From assembly GCA_034660915.1 (NCBI GenBank), contig JAYEKE010000228.1, forward strand, positions 1-51,250: a stretch of DNA of 51,250 nt. Reading direction: 5' to 3'. The notes under the pieces were generated by a model that saw only the letters and a program-made list of their open reading frames with translations, was not told the origin of the DNA and searched no databases. The position numbers and the translations under genes were made by a program. This document shows, in pieces, positions 42,614 to 51,117 of the stretch (the stretch's first letter is position 1; each line of letters starts with the position of its first letter). This stretch comes from Pseudomonadota bacterium (GTDB lineage Bacteria > Desulfobacterota > Anaeroferrophillalia > Anaeroferrophillales > Anaeroferrophillaceae).

Positions 42614-43786
42614 ATGGCAAAACATGATCTGTTTGAAATCTTTGAAAGAATGCCCAAAAGAGTTAATATTGGCGATATTACCATTCGTGATGGTTTTCAG
42701 CATGAGGAGCATTTTATCCCCACGCGAGCCAAAGCCTTCTACCTGCACGAACTGGCTTTTGCCGGGGTGAAGAAGATGGAGGTTACCAACCTTGGCAATC
42801 CCCGGAATATGCCCCAGTTCAACGACGCTGAAGAACTGCTGAAAAGTGTGCACAGTGATATTTTCAAGAAACGATTGGCGAAACGGGGCATTGATCACAG
42901 TGAAATCGAATGGACCTGTATTACCATTCGTGAGAGCGCCGTGGATCGGGCCATTGAACTCAAAGAAAAGGGCTATGGCCCCGACCGGATTCTGATGATG
43001 GTTTCCACCGATGAACAGCACCATTTTGCCAACTCCGGCAGCACATTGCCGGCTTATTGGAAGGAAGCGGAGCGCTGCATCAAAAAATGCCATGATGCCG
43101 GTATAAAGATGTGTGGTACCGTCAGCACCATCTGGGGCAGTCCCATCTCCGGCCCCACCAGGTTTGAGGACGCGGTGGAGTTTACCAAAAGGTGGCTGAG
43201 CATCGGTGCTGATGATATTGAGCATGCTGATCACGACGGTTCGGCGCCGCCGGATAAAGTGTATCGCTATTTTTCCATGATTCTCGATGCTCTGCCCAAC
43301 ACTGATCTTCATGTGGCTCATTTTCATGTTACCCGGGGCTGGGGTAACGCCAATGTTCTGGCGGCTCTGCAGGCTGGAATTACCAATTTTGAAGCGACTA
43401 TCGGCGGCACCGGCGGTCAGCCGGCTAATTTTGTCGATGGCGTGCCGGGTCTGGGTACCGGGCAATACTACTATAAAGACCCCAATGTGGTGGGACTGTC
43501 AGTTCTGGAAGATATGCTGGTGATGATGGATGAAATGGGTATTGATACCGGCATCAATATCGACCGTATACTTGAACTGGGCACCATGATGGAGAAAACT
43601 ATCGGTCGCCGCCTGCGTTCCGAAGCTATCCTCAACGGTCGGATTCCCAAGGAAGTACGTACAGATTTCAAGCGGCCGAAACTGCCGATTACGAAAGAAA
43701 AGAACGGTGAAAAACCAGGACAGCTGATCCCCGAGGGCTGGCCGGCAGAGGCTGTTGTGCCACCGGAAATTTCCGGTCTTAAATAA
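42614..43786 (+). CDS. HMGL-family (pyruvate carboxyltransferase-like) protein, divergent
   Basis: 390-residue TIM-barrel protein of the HMG-CoA lyase / isopropylmalate / homocitrate synthase family. The start GDITIRDGFQHEEHF and the metal-binding His pair in AHFHVTRGWGNANVLAALQA fit the family, but the catalytic-cysteine loop of HMG-CoA lyase is replaced by ATIGGTGGQPANFVDG, so it is not a standard HMG-CoA lyase. The C-terminal 40 residues form a charged and Pro-rich tail (IPEGWPAEAVVPPE). GGAG lies upstream of the ATG. It follows the acyl-CoA genes and probably acts on a related acyl-CoA or keto acid, but the reaction is unknown. Confidence 0.85.
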   Translation: MAKHDLFEIFERMPKRVNIGDITIRDGFQHEEHFIPTRAKAFYLHELAFAGVKKMEVTNLGNPRNMPQFNDAEELLKSVHSDIFKKRLAKRGIDHSEIEWTCITIRESAVDRAIELKEKGYGPDRILMMVSTDEQHHFANSGSTLPAYWKEAERCIKKCHDAGIKMCGTVSTIWGSPISGPTRFEDAVEFTKRWLSIGADDIEHADHDGSAPPDKVYRYFSMILDALPNTDLHVAHFHVTRGWGNANVLAALQAGITNFEATIGGTGGQPANFVDGVPGLGTGQYYYKDPNVVGLSVLEDMLVMMDEMGIDTGINIDRILELGTMMEKTIGRRLRSEAILNGRIPKEVRTDFKRPKLPITKEKNGEKPGQLIPEGWPAEAVVPPEISGLK

Positions 43787-43791
43787 TAAGT

Positions 43792-43860
43792 CTCAACTTT
43801 CTGACTTGATTGCCAATGACATATTAACAGGATGTTCGGGCTTGGCTCATAGCGGTATGA
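43792..43860 (+). repeat. CTCAACTTTCT repeat element, truncated copy 4
   Basis: CTCAACTTTCTGACTTGATT, then GCCAATGACATATTAACAGG and TTCGGGCTTGGCTCATAGC, match the left half of copies 1-3. There is no right end AGAAAGTTGAG. TAATAAG occurs just before (43784-43790, spanning the stop codon of the previous gene) and just after (43862-43868), which may be a chance repeat. Confidence 0.7.
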
Positions 43861-43879
43861 GTAATAAGTTTTATCTTCT

Positions 43880-43926
43880 CCCCGGCTGTTGTTTTTGCTT
43901 TTTTTTCTTTGCAACAACAGCCGGGG
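43880..43926. other. Long-stem hairpin after the HMGL-family gene
   Basis: CCCCGGCTGTTGT (43880-43892) and ACAACAGCCGGGG (43914-43926) form a perfect 13-bp stem with a T-rich 21-nt loop. There is no T-run after it on either strand, so it is not a typical terminator. It may be transcript-end structure or part of a repeat. Confidence 0.6.
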
Positions 43927-44096
43927 GTCGATCCTGCGTTTTTCACCTCTGCTGACAGCCCTTTTTTACCGCAAAACTCCCTCGCAAAAAGGGGAGAATA
44001 TGGTCTAGTTCAATCAACCGGGCTGCCCCCTTTTATTTGCTAAAATACTTTTTAGATTACTTGGCTAAACCAGATATTTCCTTAAAGATAAAATTC

Positions 44097-44123
44097 TTGA
44101 CAACCATTGTTGGCTTGTATACA
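44097..44123 (+). promoter_or_regulatory. Possible upstream fumarase promoter with TTGTATACAG
   Basis: TTGACA (44097-44102) and TATACA (44118-44123) with a short 15-nt spacer. The -10 region is inside TTGTATACAG, an imperfect palindrome related to the one in the downstream promoter. Confidence 0.4.
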
Positions 44124-44207
44124 GTCGCCAATTGATGGGGTGAATAATGTAAACTTTGAAAGTATGATTATATCAATTTTCAGGGGAGAAATTTTTCTAT
44201 AAATTAC

Positions 44208-44242
44208 TTGACAGCTTAAAGAGATATTAGTATACAGTATAC
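44208..44242 (+). promoter_or_regulatory. Strong predicted fumarase promoter with GTATAC operator-like palindrome
   Basis: Perfect -35 TTGACA (44208-44213), ideal 17-nt spacer, -10 TATACA (44231-44236), 67 bp upstream of the fumarase alpha ATG. The -10 box lies in GTATACAGTATAC (44230-44242), two GTATAC units, which could bind a dimeric repressor such as a GntR-type protein. No regulator gene is adjacent. Confidence 0.65.
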
Positions 44243-44302
44243 AATCTATTCAATCTGTTGTGAGCTGATTTGCAAGTTGAATTATTCAGGTAGGGATTTC
44301 CC

Positions 44303-45142
44303 ATGCGTGAAGTAAATGTTGAACAAATTACCAGGACCGTTGCTGACCTTTGTATGGAAGCCAATTATTATCTCGGTGATGATATGTTGGCAATTTTGGA
44401 AAAGGCTGTTTTGGTTGAGGAATCGCCAACCGGGCGGACTATTTTAGAGCAGTTGCAGGAAAATGCTACCATTGCGGCTGACGATCAGGTGCCTATTTGT
44501 CAGGATACCGGATTGGCGGTAGTTTTTCTGGAATTGGGGCAGGATCTGCATGTCATCGGTGGTGATCTCGAAGCAGCCATTAATGAAGGGGTCCGCCGGG
44601 GATATGAGGAAGGTTATCTGCGTAAATCATCATGTCATCCATTTACCCGGAAAAATATCGGCGATAATACTCCGGCAATTGTCCATTGCCGGGTAGTTCC
44701 GGGCGAACAGCTGAAAATAACCATAGCTCCTAAAGGCGGCGGCAGTGAAAATATGTCCAAGGTGGTGATGCTGAAACCTGCCGATGGCATTGCCGGGATC
44801 AAAAAACAGATGGTTGAGTGGGTCGAACAGGCTGGTGGCAACCCCTGTCCGCCGACCATTGTCGGCGTCGGGATTGGCGGTACTTTTGAACGTGCTGCCC
44901 TGCTGGCAAAAGAATCATTGCTGCGTGAGGTGGGGAGCAGTAACCCTGATCCTGAACTTAACCAGCTGGAGAAAGAATTGCTGGAGGAAATTAATAATCT
45001 TGGGGTTGGTCCCCAGGGTCTTGGCGGACGGGTGACCAGTTTTGCTGTTCACGTTAAAATGTTGCCTTGTCATATTGCCAGTCTGCCTTTGGCGATCAAT
45101 ATTCAATGTCATGCCGCCAGGCATAAGGAAGCGGTGCTGTGA
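44303..45142 (+). CDS. Fumarate hydratase class I, alpha subunit
   Basis: N-terminal half of the two-subunit iron-sulfur fumarase (TtdA/FumA type), 279 residues. Cysteines at 66 (VPICQDTG), 182 (GNPCPPT) and 269 (INIQCHAARH) match the three ligands of the labile [4Fe-4S] cluster. SSCHPFTRKNIGDNTPA and GGGSENMSK are substrate-loop segments. It catalyses fumarate/malate interconversion. The start of the beta gene overlaps its stop by 4 bp. It is the first gene of a unit that leads into hdr genes. L-tartrate dehydratase is a formal alternative for this family. Confidence 0.93.
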   Translation: MREVNVEQITRTVADLCMEANYYLGDDMLAILEKAVLVEESPTGRTILEQLQENATIAADDQVPICQDTGLAVVFLELGQDLHVIGGDLEAAINEGVRRGYEEGYLRKSSCHPFTRKNIGDNTPAIVHCRVVPGEQLKITIAPKGGGSENMSKVVMLKPADGIAGIKKQMVEWVEQAGGNPCPPTIVGVGIGGTFERAALLAKESLLREVGSSNPDPELNQLEKELLEEINNLGVGPQGLGGRVTSFAVHVKMLPCHIASLPLAINIQCHAARHKEAVL

Positions 45143-45702
45143 TTATGGAAAAAGTTATTCGTTTGCAACCGCCATTGGATGATGAGCAGGTGAAATCTCT
45201 GAAAGCCGGCGATCGGGTTTTGATCAGCGGCACTATTTATACCGGCCGCGACGCCGCCCATAAACGTCTTGTCGATCTTCTTGATAAGGGGGAAAAGCTG
45301 CCGATTCCCATTGCCGGGCAGGTGATTTATTTTGTTGGCCCGGCACCGGCCAAACCAGGACATGCCATTGGTTCAGCCGGTCCTACTACCAGCTACCGGA
45401 TGGATCCTTATTCTCCCCGTCTGCTGGCTGAGGGCTTGAAAGGGATGATAGGCAAGGGTGGTCGCAGTTCTGAAGTGAAAGCGGCCATAAAAAAATATCA
45501 TGGCATCTATTTTGCCGCCGTTGGTGGTGCCGGGGCGCTATTGGCTCAACGGATCAAAAAGGCTGAGATTGTTGCTTATGAAGATCTGGGGCCCGAAGCT
45601 ATTCGCCGGCTGGAAGTAGAAGATTTTCCAGTGGTGGTGGTTAATGATATCGATGGAAATGATCTGTATGAACAGGGTGTGGCTGCCTACAGGAGAGATT
45701 GA
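45139..45702 (+). CDS. Fumarate hydratase class I, beta subunit
   Basis: C-terminal half of the iron-sulfur fumarase, 187 residues, containing LKAGDRVLISGTIYTGRDAA and GSAGPTTSYRMDPYSPRLL plus YFAAVGGAGALLAQRI, all typical of the TtdB/FumB domain. Start at the GTG overlapping the alpha stop (GTGA), because AAGGA lies 9 nt upstream; an ATG two codons later is possible. The hdrC-like gene begins 5 bp after its stop, so the fumarase and Hdr proteins are made from the same transcript. Confidence 0.92.
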   Translation: MIMEKVIRLQPPLDDEQVKSLKAGDRVLISGTIYTGRDAAHKRLVDLLDKGEKLPIPIAGQVIYFVGPAPAKPGHAIGSAGPTTSYRMDPYSPRLLAEGLKGMIGKGGRSSEVKAAIKKYHGIYFAAVGGAGALLAQRIKKAEIVAYEDLGPEAIRRLEVEDFPVVVVNDIDGNDLYEQGVAAYRRD

Positions 45703-45707
45703 TTGTT

Positions 45708-46124
45708 ATGAAAACTGTTGTTTCACGCGACCAGGTGCAGGGAGATTTTGTCAAAAAAGTGGCTGAGATCAGTGGTGAGAACTTTTTCAACTGCTACCAG
45801 TGTGGCAATTGCTCCGCCGGCTGTCCCTCGGTGAACGAAATGGATCTGCTACCCAGCCAGGTGGTTCGTTACCTGCAGCTGGGATTGGCCGATGAAGTGA
45901 AAAACTGTAAATCCATGTGGGTTTGTGCCGCCTGTTTGATGTGCCATGCCCGTTGTCCTAAAGGTGTTGATATTTCAAAGATCATGGAAGCCCTCCGGGT
46001 TTTACGGTTACGGGAAGTCGATGCCGAAGCTTACATTGATGTGACCGATTTCTCTGATGATTACCTGGAGCGGGCACCTCAGATTGCCATGATCAGTGGT
46101 TATCGAAAATTTCTCCCTCTTTAG
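45708..46124 (+). CDS. hdrC: HdrC-like 4Fe-4S protein
   Basis: 138-residue iron-sulfur subunit of the heterodisulfide-reductase type. Two four-cysteine clusters: CYQCGNCSAGCP (about 29-40) and CAACLMCHARCP (about 69-80). It would carry electrons between HdrA flavin and the HdrB site. AGGAGAG lies 10 nt before the ATG at 45708. Next is hdrB with an 18-bp gap. This and the following genes lack an obvious methanogen-type link, as expected in bacteria, where such proteins serve electron transfer in sulfate reducers and syntrophs. Confidence 0.93.
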   Translation: MKTVVSRDQVQGDFVKKVAEISGENFFNCYQCGNCSAGCPSVNEMDLLPSQVVRYLQLGLADEVKNCKSMWVCAACLMCHARCPKGVDISKIMEALRVLRLREVDAEAYIDVTDFSDDYLERAPQIAMISGYRKFLPL

Positions 46125-46142
46125 AACTAGAAGGAAATGGAA

Positions 46143-47021
46143 ATGAAATATCCTTATTTCCCCGGATGTACCCTTTATACCAAGGCGAAAAAACTGGATG
46201 ATGCCGGTCGGGAATGTAGCCTCCGTCTGGGTTTTGAGCTTGATGAACTGCCGGACTGGACCTGTTGTGGTGCCACCTTTCCGCTGGTCAACGATTATCA
46301 TATAGCCATGTCCGGGCCTACCCGTATTCTGGCTGATACCAAAGACCAGGGAGGCGATAAGCTGGTGACTCTCTGCTCGGTGTGCTTTAACGTCCTCAAA
46401 CGTACCAACCATGTTATGCGTACGGATGAGGAACGCCGGGACAAAATTACCGATTTTATTGAGCGTGACTACCATGGTGAGACGGAAGTCCTGCATTATC
46501 TCCAGGTCCTGCGTGATGAAATTGGCTTCGATACCTTAAAGGAAAAGGTGGGTAAACCCCTGGAAGGGCTGAAAGTTGCCTGTTATTATGGTTGCCTGCT
46601 CCTGCGGCCGGTGAAGGAAATCGGCTTGGATAACATGGAAAATCCGAGCATTTTTGAGGATTTTATCCGCGCTCTGGGGGCTGAACCGGTTGAATTTCCC
46701 TTCAAAATTGAATGTTGTGGCGCTTTTCAGACTGTTCATTCCATGGATGTAGCCACCCGTTGTTCCCGGGATATCTTGAACAGTGCCAGGAATAATGGTG
46801 CTGATCTGGTGACCACAACCTGTCCCTTGTGTCAGTTCAACCTGGATGACCGCCAGCCGGAAATTCAGAAAAGTGAATCTGATTTTGCCACAATTCCAGT
46901 GGTTTATTTTACCCAGCTGTTGGCTCTGGCGTTGGAAATGTCCGCCGCTGACTTAGGTTTTGAGCGTAATCTGATTGATCCCTTGCCGGTTCTACGAGCT
47001 AAAGGCGTCATCAGTGATTGA
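46143..47021 (+). CDS. hdrB: HdrB-like CCG-domain protein
   Basis: 292-residue catalytic-type Hdr subunit with two CCG domains: first C9 in YFPGCTLY with TCCGATFP and CSVCFNVL, second CYYGCLLLRP with ECCGAFQT and CPLCQFNL. Each domain can hold a noncubane [4Fe-4S] cluster that reduces disulfides or passes electrons in pairs. ATG 46143 fits AAGGA 7 nt upstream better than the ATG two codons earlier. It lies between hdrC and a short hdrA. In some succinate dehydrogenases and thiol:fumarate reductases the same CCG domain acts with fumarate, which makes the fumarase neighbourhood notable. Confidence 0.94.
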   Translation: MKYPYFPGCTLYTKAKKLDDAGRECSLRLGFELDELPDWTCCGATFPLVNDYHIAMSGPTRILADTKDQGGDKLVTLCSVCFNVLKRTNHVMRTDEERRDKITDFIERDYHGETEVLHYLQVLRDEIGFDTLKEKVGKPLEGLKVACYYGCLLLRPVKEIGLDNMENPSIFEDFIRALGAEPVEFPFKIECCGAFQTVHSMDVATRCSRDILNSARNNGADLVTTTCPLCQFNLDDRQPEIQKSESDFATIPVVYFTQLLALALEMSAADLGFERNLIDPLPVLRAKGVISD

Positions 47022-47038
47022 TATTTGAGGGAACCATA

Positions 47039-48472
47039 ATGGGCGATGTCGTGAATTTGAATGATAATGAAAGTGCTGATATAGCGATTGCCGGTGAGCC
47101 GGTAATCGGCCCTTGTGTCTTCGGCAATCTGGATGAATTTGAAAGTGTTCCCCTTGACCGGAGAGTCATGGTAATCGGCGGTGGCATCTGCGGGATTACT
47201 GCTGCTATTGACCTTGGCAATGGCGGCTACCAGGTGGTTATGGTGGAACGTCTGCCTTCAATAGGTGGCCGGATGCTGCAGTTGTCCGAAACCTTTCCGA
47301 CCCTTGACTGTGCCCAGTGCACTCTGACCCCGAGGACGGTAGAAACTGGTCAGCATCCAAAAGTAACTTTGAAAACTAATTGTGAAATTGAAAAACTTGA
47401 TGGCGAGCCGGGTGATTTTAAAGTCCTGGTACGGCAGAAAATTACCTATGTGGACTGGAATAAATGTACCGGCTGCGGTACCTGCATCCAGAAATGTCCG
47501 ACAAAGAGTGTGGCCATGTTTGAGCGTGATGCCGGGGTCATGCCGGCCATTTATACCCTGTCACCCCAGGCAGTTCCCAATAAACCGGTTATTGACGCGG
47601 ATCGTTGCCGCTATCTGACCAAAGGCAAGTGTGGTGTTTGCGCCAAAGTCTGTCCGGTAGAGGCCATTGACTATGAACAAAAGGAAAGTTTCTTTGAGGT
47701 TAACGTTGGCGCAATCATCGTGGCAACCGGTTTTGATGTTTATGACTGGAAAAATAAAATGCCGGAACTGGGAGGTGGAAAAATCCCGGATGTTATTGAT
47801 GGTCTGACTTTTGAGCGCTATCTTTCAGCTTCCGGGCCAAGTGCCGGGGCTATGGTTCGTCCTTCGGATGGAGAAGAACCGAAAGAGATCGTTTTTATCC
47901 AATGTGTTGGTTCACGCAACCCGGAGTTCCATAAATCTTACTGCTCCCGGGTCTGCTGCATGTATACAGCCAAGCATGCCCGGTTGTATAAGCATAAGGT
48001 TCATGATGGTCAGGTTTATATATTTTATATTGATATTCGTTCCACCGGTAAAGGGTATGAGCAGTTTATTCAACAGTCGGTTTCCGAAGAAGAAATCATC
48101 TATATCCGTGGTCGGGCAGCAAAGCTCTATGAAGAAAACGGCAAGATAATGGTTCAGGGGGCAGATACTCTTACTGGCAGAAAAATAGAGATTGCCGCGG
48201 ATCTGGTAGTGGTGGCAGCGGCTTTGGTTCCCAATGAAGAGGCTTTGGAACTGGCCGAAATATTTGGCTTGACTTGTAATAAAGATGGTTTTTTTGTCGA
48301 GGAAGATTATAAACTTTCATCGATAGATACAGGTCAACAGGGGATCTATATTGCCGGCTGTTGTCAGGGCATTAAAGATATTGCGGATACTGCTGCCCAG
48401 GGCAGTGCGGCTTCCAGCAAGGTTCAAGTTTTTCTTTCGTCAATCAGGCGGCAGAAACAGAATGTGGTTTAA
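47039..48472 (+). CDS. hdrA: Short HdrA-like FAD/4Fe-4S protein
   Basis: 477-residue HdrA homologue lacking the usual N-terminal domain. FAD motif VIGGGICGITAA is at 46-56. A cysteine pair C91/C94 in TLDCAQCTLTPR matches the DCxxC segment of true HdrA. One ferredoxin insert has CTGCGTCIQKCP and CGVCAKVCP. The second half holds IQCVGSRNPE, YCSRVCCMYTAKHA and the C-terminal FAD part GIYIAGCCQGIKDI. No C-terminal ferredoxin is present. ATG 47039 follows GAGGGA. It is followed by a longer hdrA whose motifs complement it. Confidence 0.9.
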   Translation: MGDVVNLNDNESADIAIAGEPVIGPCVFGNLDEFESVPLDRRVMVIGGGICGITAAIDLGNGGYQVVMVERLPSIGGRMLQLSETFPTLDCAQCTLTPRTVETGQHPKVTLKTNCEIEKLDGEPGDFKVLVRQKITYVDWNKCTGCGTCIQKCPTKSVAMFERDAGVMPAIYTLSPQAVPNKPVIDADRCRYLTKGKCGVCAKVCPVEAIDYEQKESFFEVNVGAIIVATGFDVYDWKNKMPELGGGKIPDVIDGLTFERYLSASGPSAGAMVRPSDGEEPKEIVFIQCVGSRNPEFHKSYCSRVCCMYTAKHARLYKHKVHDGQVYIFYIDIRSTGKGYEQFIQQSVSEEEIIYIRGRAAKLYEENGKIMVQGADTLTGRKIEIAADLVVVAAALVPNEEALELAEIFGLTCNKDGFFVEEDYKLSSIDTGQQGIYIAGCCQGIKDIADTAAQGSAASSKVQVFLSSIRRQKQNVV

Positions 48473-48488
48473 TTTCCCAGGGTAATCC

Positions 48489-50474
48489 ATGAAAAAGTTA
48501 GGTGTGTTTGTCTGCTGGTGTGGTTCCAATATCGCCAGCAGTGTTGATGTTGACCAGGCGGTTGCCGGAGCTGCAAAGCTTGACGGGGTGGTTCACGCTG
48601 AAAATTACATGTACATGTGTTCCGATCCGGGACAACAGATAGTAAAGGATGCCATTCAGGAGAAAAATCTGGATGGAGTGGTGGTCGCCTGTTGTTCTCC
48701 GCGCATGCATGAAAATACTTTTCGTAAGGCGGCAGGTACCGTAGGCTTGAATTCATATCTGCTGGAAATTGCCAACATTCGTGAACAATGCAGCTGGGTG
48801 CATGCCAACAATAAACCGGTGGCTACCGCCAAGGCCATCAGCATTATTGAGGGAGCCCTCGACAAGGTCAAACAGAATCTGCCCCTGGAAACTATTACCA
48901 TTGATTTAACCAAACGTGTTTGTGTGGTTGGCGGTGGGATTGCCGGGATTATGTCGGCGCTGGACCTGGCTGATGCCGGTTATGAGGTAGTGATTATTGA
49001 AAAGGAACCTGCCATCGGTGGCCATGTTTCCCAGATAACTACAACCTTTCCCTATTTTCAGAATGTTCCCGAATTGCTGCAAAAAAAGATTGCCGAGGTT
49101 GAAGCCCATCCCCGCATAACTTTATATCTTAATGCGGAAGTTGACGAGCTGGAAGGATATGTGGGTAATTTTAAGGTTACTATTCGAACCCGGCCGGCTT
49201 TTGTTGACCACCAGTCCTGCAACAACTGTGGAAAATGTCTGGAAGCCTGTCCGGTATCCATTTCTGATGAGTTTAATCGTGGCTTGACTCAGCGGGCAGC
49301 GATTTTTCGCTATAATCAGGGTGATGAGAGTCAGTTGCCAGTTATCAATCAGGCGGATTGTCTCCATTTCAGCCAGGAAGAGCCGGAAACTGGAGAAAAA
49401 TGCCGGTTTTGTGTTGAGAGTTGCCCGGAAAATGCCATTGATCTGGGGGTGACTCCATCTTTGCAGGAAGAATTGGTCGGTGCCATTGTCATGGCGACCG
49501 GTTATGATCTGTATAGTCCTGCCAAGCTGCCGGAATATGGTGGCGGTCAGCTTGCCGATGTTATCGATGGCCTGGCCTTTGAGCGGCTGCTTGATCCAAA
49601 AGGACCTACCAGTGGGAAGATTCTCCGGCCTTCTGACGGCCGGGTGCCGAAAAGTGTTGTCTTTATCCAATGTGCCGGCTCCCGTGATCCTGAACGGCAT
49701 AAGGCTTATTGTTCCCGGGCCTGCTGCATGTATACGGCCAAGCAGGCCAGGCTGTACAAACAGCAGGTTGATGGTGGAACGGCTTATGTCTCCTATATGG
49801 ATATCCGTTCGGACAGCCGTGATTTTGAAGAGTTTGTCCAGCAGGGAATGGAAGAAGAAAACCTGGTTTATATCCGTGGCCGGGTAGCCAAGGTTTTTGC
49901 TGAAGGTAGTGTTCTCAAGGTTTATACCGCTGATACCTTGAGTGGTCGGCAACTGGAAATAGAGGCCGATCTGGTGGTGCTGGCCATGGCTATGGAACCG
50001 AAAGAAGGTGTTCGTGAACTGGCCAAAAAAATGAATGTAACTATTGATGGTGATGGTTTTCTTTCGGAAACTCATATTAAACTGTATCCGGTCGAAAGCT
50101 CAACTAAGGGAGTGTACCTGGCCGGTTGCGGACAGTCCCCCAAGGATATTACCGATACTGTTTCCCAGGCATTGGCTACCGCCGGGAAGATTCAGACCAT
50201 GTTTTCCAATGAAACTCTGCTTGCTGATCCCCTGGTTGCCGAAGTGAAAGAAGATGTCTGCAGCGGTTGCGGGATTTGTGTCGATATCTGTCCTTACGGG
50301 GCTCGGATCATGGATGATTTCAAGCGGATATCTACGGTGAACCAGGCTGTCTGCCAGGGTTGTGGCGCTTGTATCGCTGCCTGTCCCAATAAAGCCTGTG
50401 AGCTGATCAACTCAACCTCGAGGCAGTTTATCCGCGTGATTGATGATTTTGCCCGTAAGGCCCAGGTGGTTTAA
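48489..50474 (+). CDS. hdrA: Full-length HdrA-like flavoprotein
   Basis: 661-residue HdrA homologue. N-terminal domain with C9, C11, C44 and C68/C69 (VACCSPRMHE), which in HdrA binds a 4Fe-4S cluster. The FAD motif VVGGGIAGIMSALDLA is near 144. A ferredoxin insert (CNNCGKCLEACP) and the motif IQCAGSRDPE follow, then YCSRACCMYTAKQA. The C-terminus has two more clusters, CSGCGICVDICP and CQGCGACIAACP. The segment equivalent to DCxxC reads TFPYFQNVPELLQ, without cysteines. It starts 16 bp after the short hdrA and precedes hdrC. Confidence 0.93.
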   Translation: MKKLGVFVCWCGSNIASSVDVDQAVAGAAKLDGVVHAENYMYMCSDPGQQIVKDAIQEKNLDGVVVACCSPRMHENTFRKAAGTVGLNSYLLEIANIREQCSWVHANNKPVATAKAISIIEGALDKVKQNLPLETITIDLTKRVCVVGGGIAGIMSALDLADAGYEVVIIEKEPAIGGHVSQITTTFPYFQNVPELLQKKIAEVEAHPRITLYLNAEVDELEGYVGNFKVTIRTRPAFVDHQSCNNCGKCLEACPVSISDEFNRGLTQRAAIFRYNQGDESQLPVINQADCLHFSQEEPETGEKCRFCVESCPENAIDLGVTPSLQEELVGAIVMATGYDLYSPAKLPEYGGGQLADVIDGLAFERLLDPKGPTSGKILRPSDGRVPKSVVFIQCAGSRDPERHKAYCSRACCMYTAKQARLYKQQVDGGTAYVSYMDIRSDSRDFEEFVQQGMEEENLVYIRGRVAKVFAEGSVLKVYTADTLSGRQLEIEADLVVLAMAMEPKEGVRELAKKMNVTIDGDGFLSETHIKLYPVESSTKGVYLAGCGQSPKDITDTVSQALATAGKIQTMFSNETLLADPLVAEVKEDVCSGCGICVDICPYGARIMDDFKRISTVNQAVCQGCGACIAACPNKACELINSTSRQFIRVIDDFARKAQVV

Positions 50475-50561
50475 TTTTATTAAGTGCTTCACGGGTTCTT
50501 TGCCGTCAGGCAAAGGTTCCGATGAAGAAACTTATGCAATGCCAGGATGATCAAGGTGATT

Positions 50562-51089
50562 ATGGCCGATAATTTTTTGCAACAGGTAATGGAAGAAAGC
50601 GGTCAGCCGGTTAACCTGTGCTACCAGTGCCGCAAATGCAGTGCCGGCTGTCCGATGGTGGATGAATTTGATTTTCCACCCAATATGGTTATGCGAATGG
50701 TGCAGCTGGGAATGAAGGCTGAGCTGTTGCGCAGTAAGGCTATCTGGATGTGTGTTTCCTGTGAAACCTGTGGTACCCGTTGCCCCAATGAAATTAAGAT
50801 AGCCCCGGTAATGGACTCCCTGCGGGCTGCCTGTCTGGCCGAGGGGGTGGAACCGGCTGATCAGGTGACGGTGGATTTCCATCGGGCCTTTACCTCCAGT
50901 ATTCGGACTTTCGGGCGTATCCATGAGGCCACGATGTTGATGAACTATAAATTGAAAACCAGAGATTTTACCAGCGATGTCGGCGTTGGTCTGAAGCTGT
51001 TTCTAAAAGGTAAAATTCCAATTTTGCCAAAAAAATCTAAGAATATCAGTAAGATTAAAGAAATATTTGAACGATCAGGTATCAAGTAG
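50562..51089 (+). CDS. hdrC: Second HdrC-like 4Fe-4S protein
   Basis: 175-residue HdrC homologue with clusters CYQCRKCSAGCP (about 20-31) and CVSCETCGTRCP (about 63-74), followed by a longer helical C-terminal part than in the first hdrC. ATG 50562 (MADNFLQQ) is preferred; an ATG five codons upstream (50547) is possible. It follows the long hdrA by 72 bp and precedes hdrB, repeating the earlier order. Confidence 0.92.
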   Translation: MADNFLQQVMEESGQPVNLCYQCRKCSAGCPMVDEFDFPPNMVMRMVQLGMKAELLRSKAIWMCVSCETCGTRCPNEIKIAPVMDSLRAACLAEGVEPADQVTVDFHRAFTSSIRTFGRIHEATMLMNYKLKTRDFTSDVGVGLKLFLKGKIPILPKKSKNISKIKEIFERSGIK

Positions 51090-51117
51090 CAGATAACCTA
51101 ATAATATAAAAAGTATT

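Noticed and set aside
42476-43465. A 329-codon minus-strand open frame opposite the HMGL-family gene
   Set aside because: It is the antisense shadow of a well-supported gene and its translation has no protein-like domains.
43880-43926. Rho-independent terminator after the HMGL-family gene
   Set aside because: The stem is strong but the loop is 21 nt and no T-run follows on either strand.
49122-50075. A 317-codon minus-strand open frame opposite the long hdrA
   Set aside because: Antisense shadow of hdrA; the plus-strand product has clear cofactor motifs throughout.
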